From Punica granatum (lineage: Eukaryota > Streptophyta > Magnoliopsida > Myrtales > Lythraceae): DNA of 64,000 nt. Below, piece after piece: positions 12,459-24,199 of the stretch. Location: the NCBI RefSeq assembly GCF_007655135.1, contig NC_045127.1:22176199-22240198 (forward strand), given 5' to 3'. A program made the translations under genes and the position numbers. The notes beneath the pieces are model-generated. The model was not told where the DNA came from, did not search any database, and was given only the letters and a program-made list of their open reading frames with translations. The stretch's first letter is position 1. Each line of letters begins with the position of its first letter.

Positions 12459-14813
12459 TGATGTATGAGGATTGGTTGTCTCATATTGGATAGATAAAAA
12501 GAAGATCCTGATAATATACGATGAATGTATGGCATCACCCATTAACTCGAGTTTTTGGGTTGAACATGTGCATAACCAATTATAGGTCTATTGATAGGGG
12601 AACCTAAGAAACACACAATAAGCCTCGCCAAAAGTTCGTCATCTCAAGACCAATTCTAGACAAGCAAAGGACTTAGTGACGAGTTCCTTAAGTTCAAGAG
12701 GCAGTTGTAATTAGGTCACTTAGGCGACCTTTCAAATGAGCTCTTACTAAGCTCATATGCCCACATCGAGTTTCGTGGGCTCAAGGCGAGGCTAGCTATG
12801 AGCTAGCTTACACTGTAGGGTTTTGCCCTAGGCTTGTCACAACCAAGTCTCCCTAGCGAAGGGAGATTGGACCACACTAAGGCGAAATCTGATCTCGCCA
12901 TATTGAGATTGCTAGAGAGAGGCTGGTCAAAGCTTTCTAGGTGGAGGTTCAGAGGTACCAGCTACGATGTCAATAGTTAAAGGGGGTGTTTTTGGTGTTC
13001 CAAAATTTTTTCCTAGACCCCCACAAGTTAAGATAAGGTATTTGGACTAATGTGAATTGATTTAAATGATTTAACATCTTCTTCTCTTTAAGTAAGATTT
13101 GAAGTTCGAATTTTGTAAAAAGAGAATGTTCATAATTAGGAAAGTTTTATCTTTTAGTGGGAGTTGACCCAACTCGAATATGAATTACTATCTCCGGATG
13201 TATGCAAGGGTCCTACTTGTTAAATAACATGTCGAGGGATTGCCTGGGTATCATCAAATTATTAATTTTCTATATTATCATTATACATGCAGGTAGATGA
13301 ATAAATTAAATATCAAATATATTATTCCACAGCTTTCCTTGTGTGTCAGGCTTTATTGTCATGTTTTGAAGCCCCGATCATTTTGTTGGGTAGCGTACAT
13401 TTTAGCTATGAAATCAGTAAGGATGGTCAGATGTGCGATAATGCAGGGATAAAATTCCTAGAATTTAAAGTAATTATTAATTTCCACATGCGGATATGAA
13501 TTTGGGTCAATCTCTAATGCAAAATTCCGAATTGAGGGATGGTGGAACTTAAATTACTCTCCCGTCATAACATGTGTTTTTTTTAAAAAAAAAAAAACAT
13601 ATCCACGAATATCATGTCCTTAAACATTTGCTTCTAACAATTGATGACAACTCGAGCTCTCCTTTCGTGATTGAGCTTACATAGACACATAAAACCTTCC
13701 GTGATCGTGAAATTGAAGTCTCATCGTATAAATGCTTGGAATTTCTACTTGTGGTCGGTGTGGGAATTGTAGTTCCCAAACTCTCATCTTTACCATCTAA
13801 CAAATGTATAAGCACCTCTTGAATACCTCATTTGTTACTTTTGGGCAAGTTTAAAATTGAGGTTACGTGTTCAACATGGGGGAAAAATTCATGGTTCATA
13901 CTAAAGTTTCAGAAAGTTGTCTGATTGGTACAAAAAAATTTCTTTTCTCACCAGAGATACAAAAAGTTTGAAAAACATAACTTATTTACACATTTTGTCA
14001 AATTTTCTTTGACACTGTCAATTCCTACCTACGTGACAGATGATGCATCACTTGCTATCCGACATGATATAAAAAATAATAAAATATTCATTTTCAAAAT
14101 TTGAATTAAAATAAAAGTCGAATTAAAAAAACTCTTTCTCTCTCTCTCCCATCTCTTTCTCTCTCAATCTCTCTCCTTCCTTCTCTTTCTCTCTCTCTCT
14201 CTCCTTACATCTCTCTTTTCATAAACATGAAAATAATATATTAATTCAAAATTTAAAAAGAAAACACTATTTATCTTTTTCAAACGAAGAAGATGAATAG
14301 TACACAAGGATCATGTGCCCCTAGGCACCTAAGCCACCCAGGGCTCGCGAGACCCACGCGTGGGCTTATGCTACCCAGCCAAAAGGGGTTGCGAGCCCCT
14401 AAATCGATGAACCTAGGCTCGGGAGGCCTGGGTTCATAAAGAGAGACTCAGCGCGATTTGAGGGGGTCGAGAACATAACCCATGGTCGCGAGCCCCCGAA
14501 TCGACGAACCCAGGTTCGGGAGGCTTGGGTTTGTTGATTTGGGGTCTCACGAACTCCCGAACTAGGTTATCAACCCCAGCGCGAGCCCACCCGTGGCTCA
14601 GTGAGTCCACATCCATACGATTTGAAGTTGATGAGCAACTTTTTTTTTTTTAATTTTAGGGTTCATGTGGCTCGATTCAGGGCTGGGGGCAAATCGATGC
14701 AGATTCCGATAAAGCTTTGAAGCAATGCGGATAGAATGTTAATACTAGGTCTGATTGATCTTGCCATCCTTTGAACCATTTGGTGCCATGAGGGAGCTTG
14801 TTCATCTTGTTCG
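12459..14813. other. Intergenic DNA right of E1
   Basis: No gene recognised. The first 100 bases (GATTGGTTGTCTCATATTGG and following) resemble ends of other plant LTRs or TRIM elements, but I could not delimit an element. A CT-rich microsatellite lies near 14140-14215. Two copies of a GC-rich block of about 50 bp occur near 14386 and 14488. Confidence 0.5.
14386..14535. repeat. Two copies of a GC-rich block of about 50 bp
   Basis: GCGAGCCCC followed by AATCGA(T/C)GAACC and GGGAGGC(C/T)TGGGTT occurs at about 14390-14433 and again at about 14492-14533, roughly 102 bp apart. The surrounding GC-rich DNA contrasts with the AT-rich flanks. Function unknown. Confidence 0.6.
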
Positions 14814-14968
14814 TTTTTTTTTTCGATTACAAGGGAGGCCCATGAACGTAGTGCATTGAAATAGAAATCTTAAATATCTAATAAATGAACACGGTTAGTC
14901 CCACTAGGTATCGAACCTGAAACCTCTTGATCACCAGGCGAGAGGTGCACCACTGTATTATTCCCTCT
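14814..14968 (-). mobile_element. tRNA-derived SINE
   Basis: Read on the minus strand, the unit contains CAGTGGTGCACC (A-box-like) and GGTTCGATACC (plus-strand 14907-14917), which fits the RNA polymerase III B box GGTTCGANNCC. It ends in a run of ten A. Flanking sequences CTTGTTCATCTTGTTCG (14797-14813) and CTTGACTCATCTTCTTCG (14969-14986) look like a slightly diverged target duplication. The length of about 155 bp suits a plant SINE. No protein is encoded; mobilisation would depend on a LINE reverse transcriptase. Confidence 0.6.
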
Positions 14969-14986
14969 CTTGACTCATCTTCTTCG

Positions 14987-15754
14987 TTTGAAGAAGATAA
15001 TGAACAATGTTTTATTTTTTTATTTTTATTTTTATTTAATATCCAAAAAAGAGGTATATGAGACATATATGAGAGAAGAGAGGAGAGGAGAGGAGAAAAA
15101 GTAGAATTTGTTTAATTAATTTAATTAAAAATTTAGAAATAGAGTTTTTAAGATAAGGGAGAGAGAGGAGATCTGAGAGGAAGGAGAGAGAAAGAGAGGA
15201 GATGGGAACTGACTAGAGAGAGAAAAGAGAGAGACATGGTGGGGGGAAAAGGACATGCCTCCGAGCTATTCCTAGGCATTATATATTCTCTCCGGGTCCC
15301 TCTCTTCCACAGAATTGACAGGACGAAGATGACAAATGATGCGATTTGATATGCGATACAGATCACTATTTGGCATAATCATTACAAAGAAAACCTCTTA
15401 TATAATCGTCAATTACCCCACTAAGTAGCAATAGAACCATTTTGCTTCCTAAGGAATTAGAATATTCCCAATATCTTTTTTTGGTGTCCCAAGAAAAATT
15501 AAATGGACAAAAAGTCATCATGTTTTCTTGGCATCATTTTCATTTCCATGCTTATTATCATAAATTCTGTCGAATAAGATTCTTTTTATTTTATTTTATC
15601 GAAGTTATAAACAAGAAGCTCTTGTAAGAAAAAGTCCCTTCTAATACAAATCCGTGTCTCTCTATAAGTTAGTGTCATTGGCATTAATTCGAGCTATTCT
15701 ATATGATGTTGTGCGATGATAAATTAAAACGTTTCAGTTTTTATTCTTTTAATG

Positions 15755-15792
<38 letters not shown>

Positions 15793-17874
15793 CAATCTAT
15801 CCCAAGAAGAAAATATTTTTACAAAAATAACGGGAAATTATCTATCTTTCCTCTGGTTTTAGTTAGGATACATTTATGCCTATATAACGTCTTATCGATT
15901 CATATTAGTGAACGAACACTTCTCATTATCTCATATGCCTGCAGCTTGATTCTGATTAATTAACAATAATTCCAATAAATTACCTTTCTAAGCAAAAAAA
16001 TAATAATAAGTCCAATAATATTAATTTCTCAAATAAATTGGCCTGTTTATGATCATAATTGGCAGGATTTCTGCTCATTTCCTTAAGTGGACTTTTGGTT
16101 TACTTGCTTTCAATGACAGTCGATTGGTACTTTTTTTTTAGTTTCTGGCAAAATCTGAATGATCACATATCTTTTAATAGCACTATTTCAATATATATAT
16201 TATATAAGATTTATATCTATATTTATACTATATTTAAAAGTATAATGAGTTTCTCCAAGTTTTATTATTCCAAAAATACATGTATACCATCGTGACTTCT
16301 CGTTGCATCTTTTTAAATTCGTCACTTTAGTCGCATACTTTCATAATGCTTATTTTTCGATTCTTTCTCTTTTCATTAATTTTTGACATTTTTTTCTCTA
16401 ACATTCATTTCAATCGAGTTAGTCCCTATTATAAGTACATTTGTCATATATTTTTTCTTATTGATTTATAATTTCAAAATTTTATTATATCATATGTTTG
16501 TTGCCCAACGATTTCACACATTCTTTATTTCCTGGACACTTTCACGCTTTCAATGAAAAAATAAAAGCATGAGGTGTTTCTCCAATTATTCTTCCTATTT
16601 GCCATTACTTAAATAATGATAGTACATATTTGTTCATTTACACAATTAACAAAACTAAACTAATTCGTAAAATCATTGTACCTTTTAGTAAATGTCTTAC
16701 ATTCAAATAGTATAAGGAAAACAACTTTTCAAACAATATTTCAAGAGACTCTTGCATCCCCTAGGGCTAAATGAAATTCATCCATCCCTTAATTTTTTTT
16801 TATTTTTATTAGAAAATGATATCTTCTTGAGCATAATAAAAAAACTATCAAGATCCGATCAGAAAAATAAAAAGAAAGTTATAATTTAATTAAAGATAAA
16901 TTTGATAGTTAAATTAGTATAGATAAATTTAATAATCAAATACTATTTTATATTTGGAGAAATAATTTTCTTTTGAAAGGATGTAATTGCTAAAGGGATT
17001 TGGCTATTCAAAGAGTTGCATTTGTTTATGTTATATATATGTTTCATTTTTCAAAGTAACATATGAAAAATTGTTTGAACTGCCTTCTCCCTTCTCCCTT
17101 TAAAACTGTTGATACTTTGATTGTGAAGTCTAAAAAAATTCTCAATGTTATTTCTCGAAAATTTTAATGGTCGTGTTCTTATATTTAAAAAGGTATGTCA
17201 TCACTTATAAAACATCTATTCGTTTATAATTCATAGATTCTTCATGGGTCTTTAATAGATAATATTTACGTATAATTCTCGACTAATTCGTTATTTGTCG
17301 TTCTTCATTGATTTTACTCTTTTTTTAGGATATCGTAGGTTTCCCTCTCTGGTTAAAGATATTATTTGATTGTCTTTTAGCATATCCTTTCTAATTTTTT
17401 CTCTGTATTATTGCTTAGATTTTCATAGAAAGCAAGAAATTGAGCAGTAGGGGCCTTTGGCCGGTAACCACCACCCGCTAACAACCTTGCCAGGGGCGAT
17501 GGTGCCCTTCGACATGCCACCACCAGCTAGGACTGCTATTCTCTTTCGTTTTTCAATCCCGTAAGTTTGCTCTTTATATATAATTCCTCTAATTTTTTAA
17601 AATTTACATATTTTTTAGATTTAACTTTTAAAACATAAAAAAATCAAAATATTGGAAAGGTTTTATTAAAATATTAACAAATATTATGTGCCGTTTATAC
17701 AAAAATAAATACTTTTGTTTGAAAGAAAAATGTTTCAATTTTTTTTAAAATCTGTTTTGGTACTTGCCCAAATGAAAATTGAGAAGAAATTAAAATTATA
17801 TGTGATATAAAGGTAAAAGACTACTAATAATAATTTGTATATTGTCATTTCATTTTTAGTAGTTATATTCCTCG
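14987..17874. other. AT-rich intergenic DNA
   Basis: No gene recognised. It holds poly-A and purine runs (15060-15240), a TA microsatellite (15759-15789) and long AT-rich stretches. Short ORFs in this region have no recognisable motifs. Confidence 0.6.
15759..15789. repeat. TA microsatellite
   Basis: About fifteen TA units in a row. Confidence 0.9.
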
Positions 17875-18061
17875 TACAGATTTGTTGAATTTGAATTTAG
17901 AAGATCTTGATATGGATGATGGGGCTGAAGATAATATTGATGGAGGGAATGTCAGTGACCGAGTCCAACATAATCCATTGTTTGAAGCTTTTGAAGTACC
18001 ACATGATGCTGCAGCTGAAGACAATATTTGTGGAAATTATGGTGGAAATTGGAGTGTATGA
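17875..18061 (+). pseudogene. Possible terminal exon of an unrecognised gene
   Basis: After a pyrimidine-rich stretch and CGTACAG, an open frame reads LLNLNLEDLDMDDGAEDN and continues through FEAFEVPHDAAAEDN to a stop at about 18059-18061. The composition is acidic and the codon use is more gene-like than the surrounding AT-rich DNA. I do not recognise the family. It could be the last exon of a decayed gene or transposase, or chance. Confidence 0.25.
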
Positions 18062-18416
18062 AATTGTTGATGACATTGATTGATTAGTTAGTCCTTGTTG
18101 GATTTGATTTATCAACTTGTGATGGTGAACTGTGGCTTATCTTTATATTTTTTTTATTGTTAAATTACGCGTGAGTTGTGTGAAGGTTAGACAAACACTT
18201 GTGTACTGACCTCCCTCCCCATTTTTGACCCCAATGTTCGCCTCAGTTTTCGGGTAAGATTCATATACTAAAGCATCGAATCAGGACAAAGAGAAAGGTT
18301 ATAATCCTTCTGCATGTGTCAAATGTTGGAGTCAGTGCCGAGGCAAATGTTTCTTCATTTGGCTTTAAGCTTTGTTCTGCCATTGATGATATAACAACGG
18401 GATTCCTCTCAACAGG

Positions 18417-18522
18417 TACCTATATCTGAATGAAACTTTCTCATTCTTGCAACTCTTGGGAGCTGCTGTTAATTTGGTTGCAATATACATGGTCAATTAT
18501 AGGAAACAACCCACGAAATGAT
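18417..18522 (+). pseudogene. Terminal-exon-like fragment of a membrane transporter
   Basis: Following an acceptor-like CTCTCAACAG, the frame reads YLYLNETFSFLQLLGAAVN and then LVAIYMVNYRKQPTK before TGA. The stretch FLQLLGAAVNLVAIYMVNY has the look of a last membrane helix of a drug/metabolite-transporter-type protein. No upstream exons are convincing, although fragments between 18300 and 18400 may be further remnants. The LINE begins about 15 bp downstream. I cannot name the family securely. Confidence 0.35.
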
Positions 18523-18573
18523 GCACGTTTTAAAAGATTTTTTGTCTTTTTTTTTGATAAATAAGATAATTCA

Positions 18574-18936
18574 TTAAAAGGTAAAGTGGGATACAATATC
18601 TACTAGATTCAGCATAGGATACCCTTCAAAAATATAGAGAGAATGAAAATTTGACTTTGAGCCGAATTGGCACAAGTCGTGGGCAAGGGTATTTTCTTTC
18701 CTAGGGATCCAGGAGTACAACCAATCCGAAAAAAGATTAAGACTAGAAATAATATCCGTAACTAAGGTCCTAATTTCCCACGGCGAATTATGTGAGTGCA
18801 AGATGACATCAACCAAAATTAAGGCGTCGCTTCTCAGCCAAATCTTCGACAATCCTTTTTCCGCAGCAATTGAAAGGGCAAGGGGGGTGGTTCGAGCTTC
18901 TGCTTGGAGTGGCTTTTCCTCCGAGGAGATTTGCAT
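18574..18936 (-). pseudogene. LINE RNase H-like domain (RVT_3 type)
   Basis: The frame contains AEARTTPLALSIAAEKGLS, KIWLRSDALILVDVI and WIPRKENTLAHDLCQFG. These are typical of the RNase H-like tail of plant LINE ORF2, with the conserved E, D and H/D positions recognisable. It ends just before the 3' A-rich tail. An overlapping frame at 18834-19199 indicates a frameshift. Confidence 0.75.
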
Positions 18937-19002
18937 CCATGATTGAAGCGGTGGGCAATACGGTCGTTGGAAGATTCCTGAGAGGCAAACTCTGTTACTG
19001 TT

Positions 19003-20235
19003 CTATGCTGCTTCCGTGCTAATGATGCTCCAATCTGATCCAGTGGGAACTTGATCAGCCGAAAGTTGCAGTGGATGTATCTGCCAGGAACCTCCATTTT
19101 GTTTCTCGCTACTTCCACTCCTACTGTGCTCCATAAAAGACCTCTTGATGATTTTGACGGTTTCGCGAAGATCAGCTGATATACCTGCATGCAAAGCATT
19201 ATTTCGTGAGATCCACAGATGGTAAAGAGTTAATGCTGCATATAGTAAAAACTTGGTCTTATCCTGAGCGTTTGGCATAAGAGATAAAGGAGGAAAAGCA
19301 ACAAAATTTATTAGGTCCACTGCATTACTGTTTGGGAAAGAGTTGGAATGGAAATTCCAAGGTAATTCCCTACAAGCACCACGATAAAAGATACACTCTC
19401 CGTAGAGATGATCTAGTTTTATCGAAGCTGGTTTGGCAAAGAGGACAGGGAGAGTTCTCTTCGCTGAACCAGGGGAGGCTTTCACTTGCCGTTCTCCACA
19501 AGTGGAGTTTGAGGCGATCATGAATTTTAAGATTCCAAATGTTTTTCTACATTGATCCGTTGTGATTTTGAAATCTGTAATGCTGATCTATGAGGTAGAA
19601 GGATTTGACAGAATGCTTCCCTGATGAATTCGGGGTCCAATGAGCCGAGTCTTCGAGGTTGCCCTGGGCGAGGTGGATCTTGAGGATATTCTGCACGGTA
19701 TTTTGCTCGAAGAGACTTGAAAGGAGCGGTAAGTTCCATCTCCTTGGTTGGTCCAGCATCAGATCACTGATCTTCAGGTTCGGATCCCTGGATGTATCAA
19801 ATCTTGGGGATGGCTTGTGGTTATTTAAGCTTGGAATTCAAAGGTCGTGCCAAACCGAGATGGATGTGCCGTTTCCGACAAGAAACACATGCTATTCTGG
19901 ACGGTGTCTTTGCACCATCTGAGGCCTTTTCAGATTGGAGATGCGCAGGAGCGATTGGAAGTATTGAGAAAGTTACCATATTTTGCTTTGAAGGCCTTGC
20001 CCGCAAGACTGTTATTTGTTGTTGTCAAGGCCCATGCAGTTTTGGATAGCATTGCCTTGTTCGAGTCTTCAGCTCTTCGAAAACCTAGGCCACCAATAGC
20101 TTTTGCTTGGCAGATGGAATCCCCGCTCTTCGGTGCATAGTAGTTGCCAACCTCCTTACTTGTACCCCACCAAAAGCGTTTTGTAATCCTGTCGATATTG
20201 CTTAATGTGGATTTTGGCAATCGGAACAGGGACAT
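19003..20235 (-). pseudogene. LINE ORF2 linker and zf-RVT region
   Basis: Frames at 19930-20235 (SLFRLPKSTLSNIDRITKRF, then FWWGTSKEVG and AIGGLGFR) and 19003-19521 (ALTLYHLWISRNNALH) match the segment between reverse transcriptase and RNase H in plant L1 elements, including the zf-RVT neighbourhood. They lie in different frames separated by stops. No intact cysteine cluster was confirmed. Confidence 0.65.
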
Positions 20236-20568
20236 GGTGTAGATTGGAGTACTATTGATAACTGATTTGATCAGAGTAGCTCTTCCAGCCCAAGAAAGTG
20301 CCGTTGATTTCCAAGATGCTAACTTGTTCTTGATCTTGTCGATGAGGAATTGGAATGATTATCTCTTTTTCCTTTTGATGAAGAGAGGATTGCCTAGGTA
20401 TCTTGCATCTTCTTTTAGCTTCCTTATACCTAGAATTGATTTTGCCATTCTTCTCGTGTCAACTGAAGCGTTCTTGGAAAAGAAGAGGCGTGATTTAGCA
20501 CGATTCACCTCTTGACTCGACCACGCACAGAATTTATCCATGACACTTTTGGTGTTCTTTATGTTTGC

Positions 20569-20931
20569 TTATGTTGCTTTCATGAGGATTAGGAGGTCGT
20601 CCGCAAACATTAGGTGGGAGATCTGCGGGCCTCCCCTGCTTATTTGAATTTCTTTAATCTCTCCGTTCATTTCTGCCCTGTAATGAATCAGAGAGAGGAT
20701 TTCCATTGATATCACAAAGAGATAAGGTGAGATAGGGTCACCCAGCCTTAAACCTCTTGATAGTAAGAAGTGGCCGTGCGGAGATCCGTTGAGTAAGATG
20801 GAGAAGGTTGAAGTGGAGATGCACTGATAAATCCAAGAAATAAAAGTCGGGTGGAATCCCAATTGATGTAAAATTTTGATGATGAAGTTCCATTCAAGCT
20901 TGTCGAAAGCTTTCATAAAGTCTATTTTCAT
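20569..20931 (-). pseudogene. LINE reverse transcriptase core
   Basis: The 120-codon frame contains KIDFMKAFDKLEWNFI, GLRLGDPISPYLFVISME and the catalytic FADDLLIL box, all hallmarks of non-LTR reverse transcriptase. Flanking stretches between 20940 and 21860 carry further reverse-transcriptase and linker pieces in shifted frames (for example 21601-21864, KREVEEK-type linker helices). The catalytic aspartates are present in this piece, but the whole domain is broken by stops on both sides. Confidence 0.85.
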
Positions 20932-22044
20932 CCCAATCTACCCTCTGTGAGCTTTTGTTTTCCGCATCGTGTGAAGAATCTCCTGGGCAAGAAGGCCATT
21001 CTCGTTGATCCATCTTCCTTCGATGAAGGCGGTTTGGTTGGGAGAGATGATCTTATGGAGGAGCGGCTAGAGCCGATTTGCAATGATTTTTGAAATAACT
21101 TTGTAGCTCACATTGCATAGCCTGATGGGCCTAAAGTCCTTGAAGGTAACTGCTCCTTGACGTTTTGGGATAAGGTAGGTGAATGTGTTGTTCCACTATT
21201 TGAGAATGTGATTTGTATGGAAGAAACTCTTGACTGCTAATATCAAGAGTGGCTTAACAGTCTCACCATAGTGCTTGTAGAAGAGAGATGGGATTCCATC
21301 CGGCCTCGGGGCTTTAAGGTTCGGAATTGAATTTAGGGCTGTGAGAATTTCCTAGTCCTTTGGGATTCGAGTTAAGCTATCGTTTTCAGATTGCGTGATG
21401 ATTTGGTTGACAAGTTCTTCTAAATCATCCGGGATGTCTGGATGGGAGGTGTTGAATAACTGTTGGAAGTTCCTGAGGAAGTAATTTCCAATTCCTTGAT
21501 GATCTTGAATCCAATCTCCATTGTTGTCTTTAATGGCAGCTATATGATTCGAGCTTCTACGGATGACGGTTGAAAGATGGAAGAATTTTGAGTTTCTATC
21601 TCATTCCTTAAGCCATAGTTCCCTTGATTTTTGGCGCCATATAAGATCTTTCCTGGTGAGGTTTTCTTCTAGCTCTAGTAAGAGCTTTTCTTCTTGCTCC
21701 TTTGTCTCAATCGTTGGGGGCATTCTTTGAATTTCATCAATTTTCTCCATGATCCTTGCAAGGTTAGTATTGCAAAAACTGAACGCCTCTCTATTCCATT
21801 TCCTAAGATCTCTTTTTACCAATTTGATTTTTGAGGAAAGTTGGAAAGCCTTTGATCCATTCACGAAAGTGTTCCAGACATTTTTAATAATGTTCTTGCT
21901 TGAAATATCACCTGTTCAGGCTTCCTCAAAACGAAAAGGTTTGGGTCTTTGCAAGGAATCCATCCACAATTTTAAAAGGATAGAGTTATGGTCAAAGCGA
22001 ATTTGTGGGAGATGAAAAACTCCTGCTTTTGGAAAAGTGGTTCT

Positions 22045-23227
22045 CTATTCATTGTTCGCAATTGCTCTATCTAGTCTCTGTTTAATGGAGGCTAAACCCA
22101 GTCTTTTATTCCGCCAAGTGAATGGATTACCAGAAAACCCAAGATCAACACAGCCCGATTGATTAAGGAAGTTATCTAGGAAAGATCTAGAAGAAGATGT
22201 GAGATTACGCCCTCCTATCTTATCAGTTGAAGCACATATTTCATTAAAATCTCCTATAATCAGCCAGGGACAATCAATAAATTTTGCAAGATCAGATAGC
22301 TCGGCCCTGAATGCAGATTTGTCGTTCAAATAAGGAGGCTCATAAATTGCAGTAAGGATCCAAGGGGCAGGTAAGACATGATGATTAACACTAGCATGTA
22401 TAAAATAAAATGAGGATTTAAGAACGTGTACCTTAGGCTTAATGTTCCAAAGTAAGCATAGGCCCCCTGCTGCGTTTGAGAATTCAACCGAGAAAAAGCC
22501 GTCGAGATCATTATTATCAGAACTGGACCGGACCGGCCGGTTCGACCGGTCGGATCGAGAACCGGCACTATGTCCGATCCGGTTCGCCTGAAAACCCAAA
22601 ATGCACATTTGAACCGCCAGACCCATAAAACCGACCGGTTTTGAGCAAAATTCCATTGAACCGGCCGGTTCTATGGGTTTTATGGGTTTACTATTTATTG
22701 TAAAAATTGTTTGGTTGTGTAAGGATTTGAACCCATAACCTTTTACTTCTTATACTAGTATACTACCAACCAAACAACCACTACTTTCTTGTTCTTTTAA
22801 CTATACTTTTAAGTACTTATTAAAATTTAATGGTTATTTTGAAGTAAGAAATATTAAATATATTTATATTTTCTTACACTATTATCATATATCTTTGAAA
22901 TCATCATACTTCTATCTTAATTATCATAATTTTTTTAATAATATGAATCTTTATTTTATTTTAATTAAACGTGCGGTCCGACCCATCGAATCTCTGGTTG
23001 GACCCATAAACCCATGAACCCATACCCCTTCCGGTTCATCATCCGGTCCGGTTCTGATAACACTGGTCGAGATTGCAACGCCTTGCTATCTTGCTACATT
23101 GAGTGGAGTTTGCTTTGGTCTCTGAAAGAAAGATCATGCTAGGATGGTGTTTCCGAATGAGGAGTCGAAGGGCTCAGAATGTCGGTTCTCCTCTTATTCC
23201 CCGACAGTTCCAGGCCAGGAGGCTCAT
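22045..23227 (-). pseudogene. LINE ORF2 endonuclease domain, split by a MITE
   Basis: The domain starts at 23227 with MSLLAWNCRG and continues through MIFLSETKAN, both typical of the APE-like endonuclease of plant L1 elements. It resumes after the MITE with GGLCLLWN, WLIIGDFNE (the conserved GDFN motif) and NPFTWRNKR. The enzyme would nick target DNA to start reverse transcription. The MITE 22509-23065 separates the first 52 or so codons from the rest, and at least one in-frame stop precedes it. A frame starting at 22656 begins inside the MITE and is not the true start. Confidence 0.8.
22509..23065. mobile_element. hAT-type MITE inserted in the LINE endonuclease
   Basis: This 557-bp non-coding element has terminal inverted repeats: left CATTATTATCAGAACTGGACC and right (reverse complement) CAGTGTTATCAGAACCGGACC. 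It is flanked by a perfect 8-bp duplication GTCGAGAT (22501-22508 and 23066-23073), the hAT signature. The ends are GC-rich with CCGGTTCG words and the middle is AT-rich. Removing it rejoins the endonuclease frame, so it is younger than the LINE. Confidence 0.9.
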
Positions 23228-23877
23228 GGCGGTGTTGGGGGCTTGTTTAGGCCCGCCTCCTCGGCTATTTGGATGTGCTCGGGAATGTCTTCCTGATCCA
23301 TATCTTCAGGATAGCTAACCACCCCTGCTTGTGTCATATACGAGTGCATGTGTTGCTCAATAGGGGAGGTGATCTGCTGCCAATGGGACACATGTTGCAT
23401 GACGGTCCAGTCCATTTGGGTGCAATCTCCGACTGTCCGTGCCATCTTGTTCATTATTCTTGAGTACGGGGCAGAGAAAATTAGGGAGTCTTCTAATGCC
23501 ATGTCATTTTTGCGTTTCCTCTGCGAGATGGTGATGGTAAAGTCCTTCGAATAAGTGGGTTGTGTTTCCATAGGTTTCCATCTAGAAGCCTTGTTGGTTC
23601 TGTAGGCTTGGGGAGAAAAGGCAGAATGAAATTCAGTTGGGCTTGAGAATGGGCTTCTGCACGGGCCTCGGGGAGAGCTGAACTGGACTGGAGGATTGGG
23701 TTGGGCGCTAGGCTTACAGGGAAGCCCGTGGACTTCGCTGGGGACAAACTGGTGGCTTGGGCTCCAATTATCGCTGAAGTGGGCTTGGACTTGATCTTGC
23801 AGGTCAATAAGGTCTGAATATAAGGTATCGGTGCTGATAACTTGGGAGGTATTTCGGGTCGTCCGGGTCGTCTTCAT
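23224..23877 (-). pseudogene. LINE ORF1, C-terminal part
   Basis: This 217-codon frame ends in AEEAGLNKPPTPP. It lies directly upstream of ORF2, and its stop TGA overlaps the ORF2 start ATG as ATGA (23224-23227). Plant L1 ORF1 proteins bind nucleic acid and usually carry an N-terminal DUF4283-type domain and a CCHC knuckle. Neither is present here, so this is only the low-complexity C-terminal part. The upstream frame is closed where another MITE-derived sequence begins, so the Met at 23877 is probably not the original start. Confidence 0.6.
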
Positions 23878-23884
23878 CCTGGTA

Positions 23885-24199
23885 AAAGATTTTCAATCAA
23901 ATGGGTATATTATGCAAGAACCGCAGTTCGGTACCACTGCTTCTCAATCAGGGCTGCTATACCAACAATTCATTTAAGTGAAGCTTCATATAGAGAAGTC
24001 CAAAATGGATTTTTTTGGACACATATTAATTATTATCTAATATATATTACTATTTTTTTGTATTTTATATTATTTTTTTAAAATAATATATATATATATA
24101 TTATAAATAAACATGCGGTCTGACCTATCGAACTCCCGGTTGAGCCCATGAACCCATGCCTAGGCCGGTTCGATGTCCGGTCCGGTTTTGATAACACTG
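23885..24199. mobile_element. Truncated second copy of the hAT-type MITE
   Basis: The right end (24100-24199) closely resembles the right end of 22509-23065, sharing GTCCGGTCCGGTT-like words and the terminus TTTTGATAACACTG. No matching left inverted repeat is visible, so it appears truncated or rearranged against the LINE. The next eight bases are CTTTCGAG; no partner copy was found. Confidence 0.55.

Larger units (their letters stand above)
18538..23877 (-). mobile_element. Decayed L1-like LINE
   Basis: On the minus strand the order is ORF1 tail, endonuclease, reverse transcriptase, zinc-finger linker region, RNase H and then a 3' A-rich tail (T-rich on the plus strand, 18538-18558). This is the domain order of plant L1-type non-LTR retrotransposons, which insert by target-primed reverse transcription. 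Many frameshifts and stops break the ORFs. The 5' end is lost next to a second hAT-like MITE fragment, and a complete hAT-type MITE sits inside the endonuclease. Confidence 0.85.

Noticed and set aside
22045..22656. 203-codon ORF as a complete endonuclease gene
   Set aside because: Its first codons are MITE sequence; the real domain start is at 23227 across the insertion.
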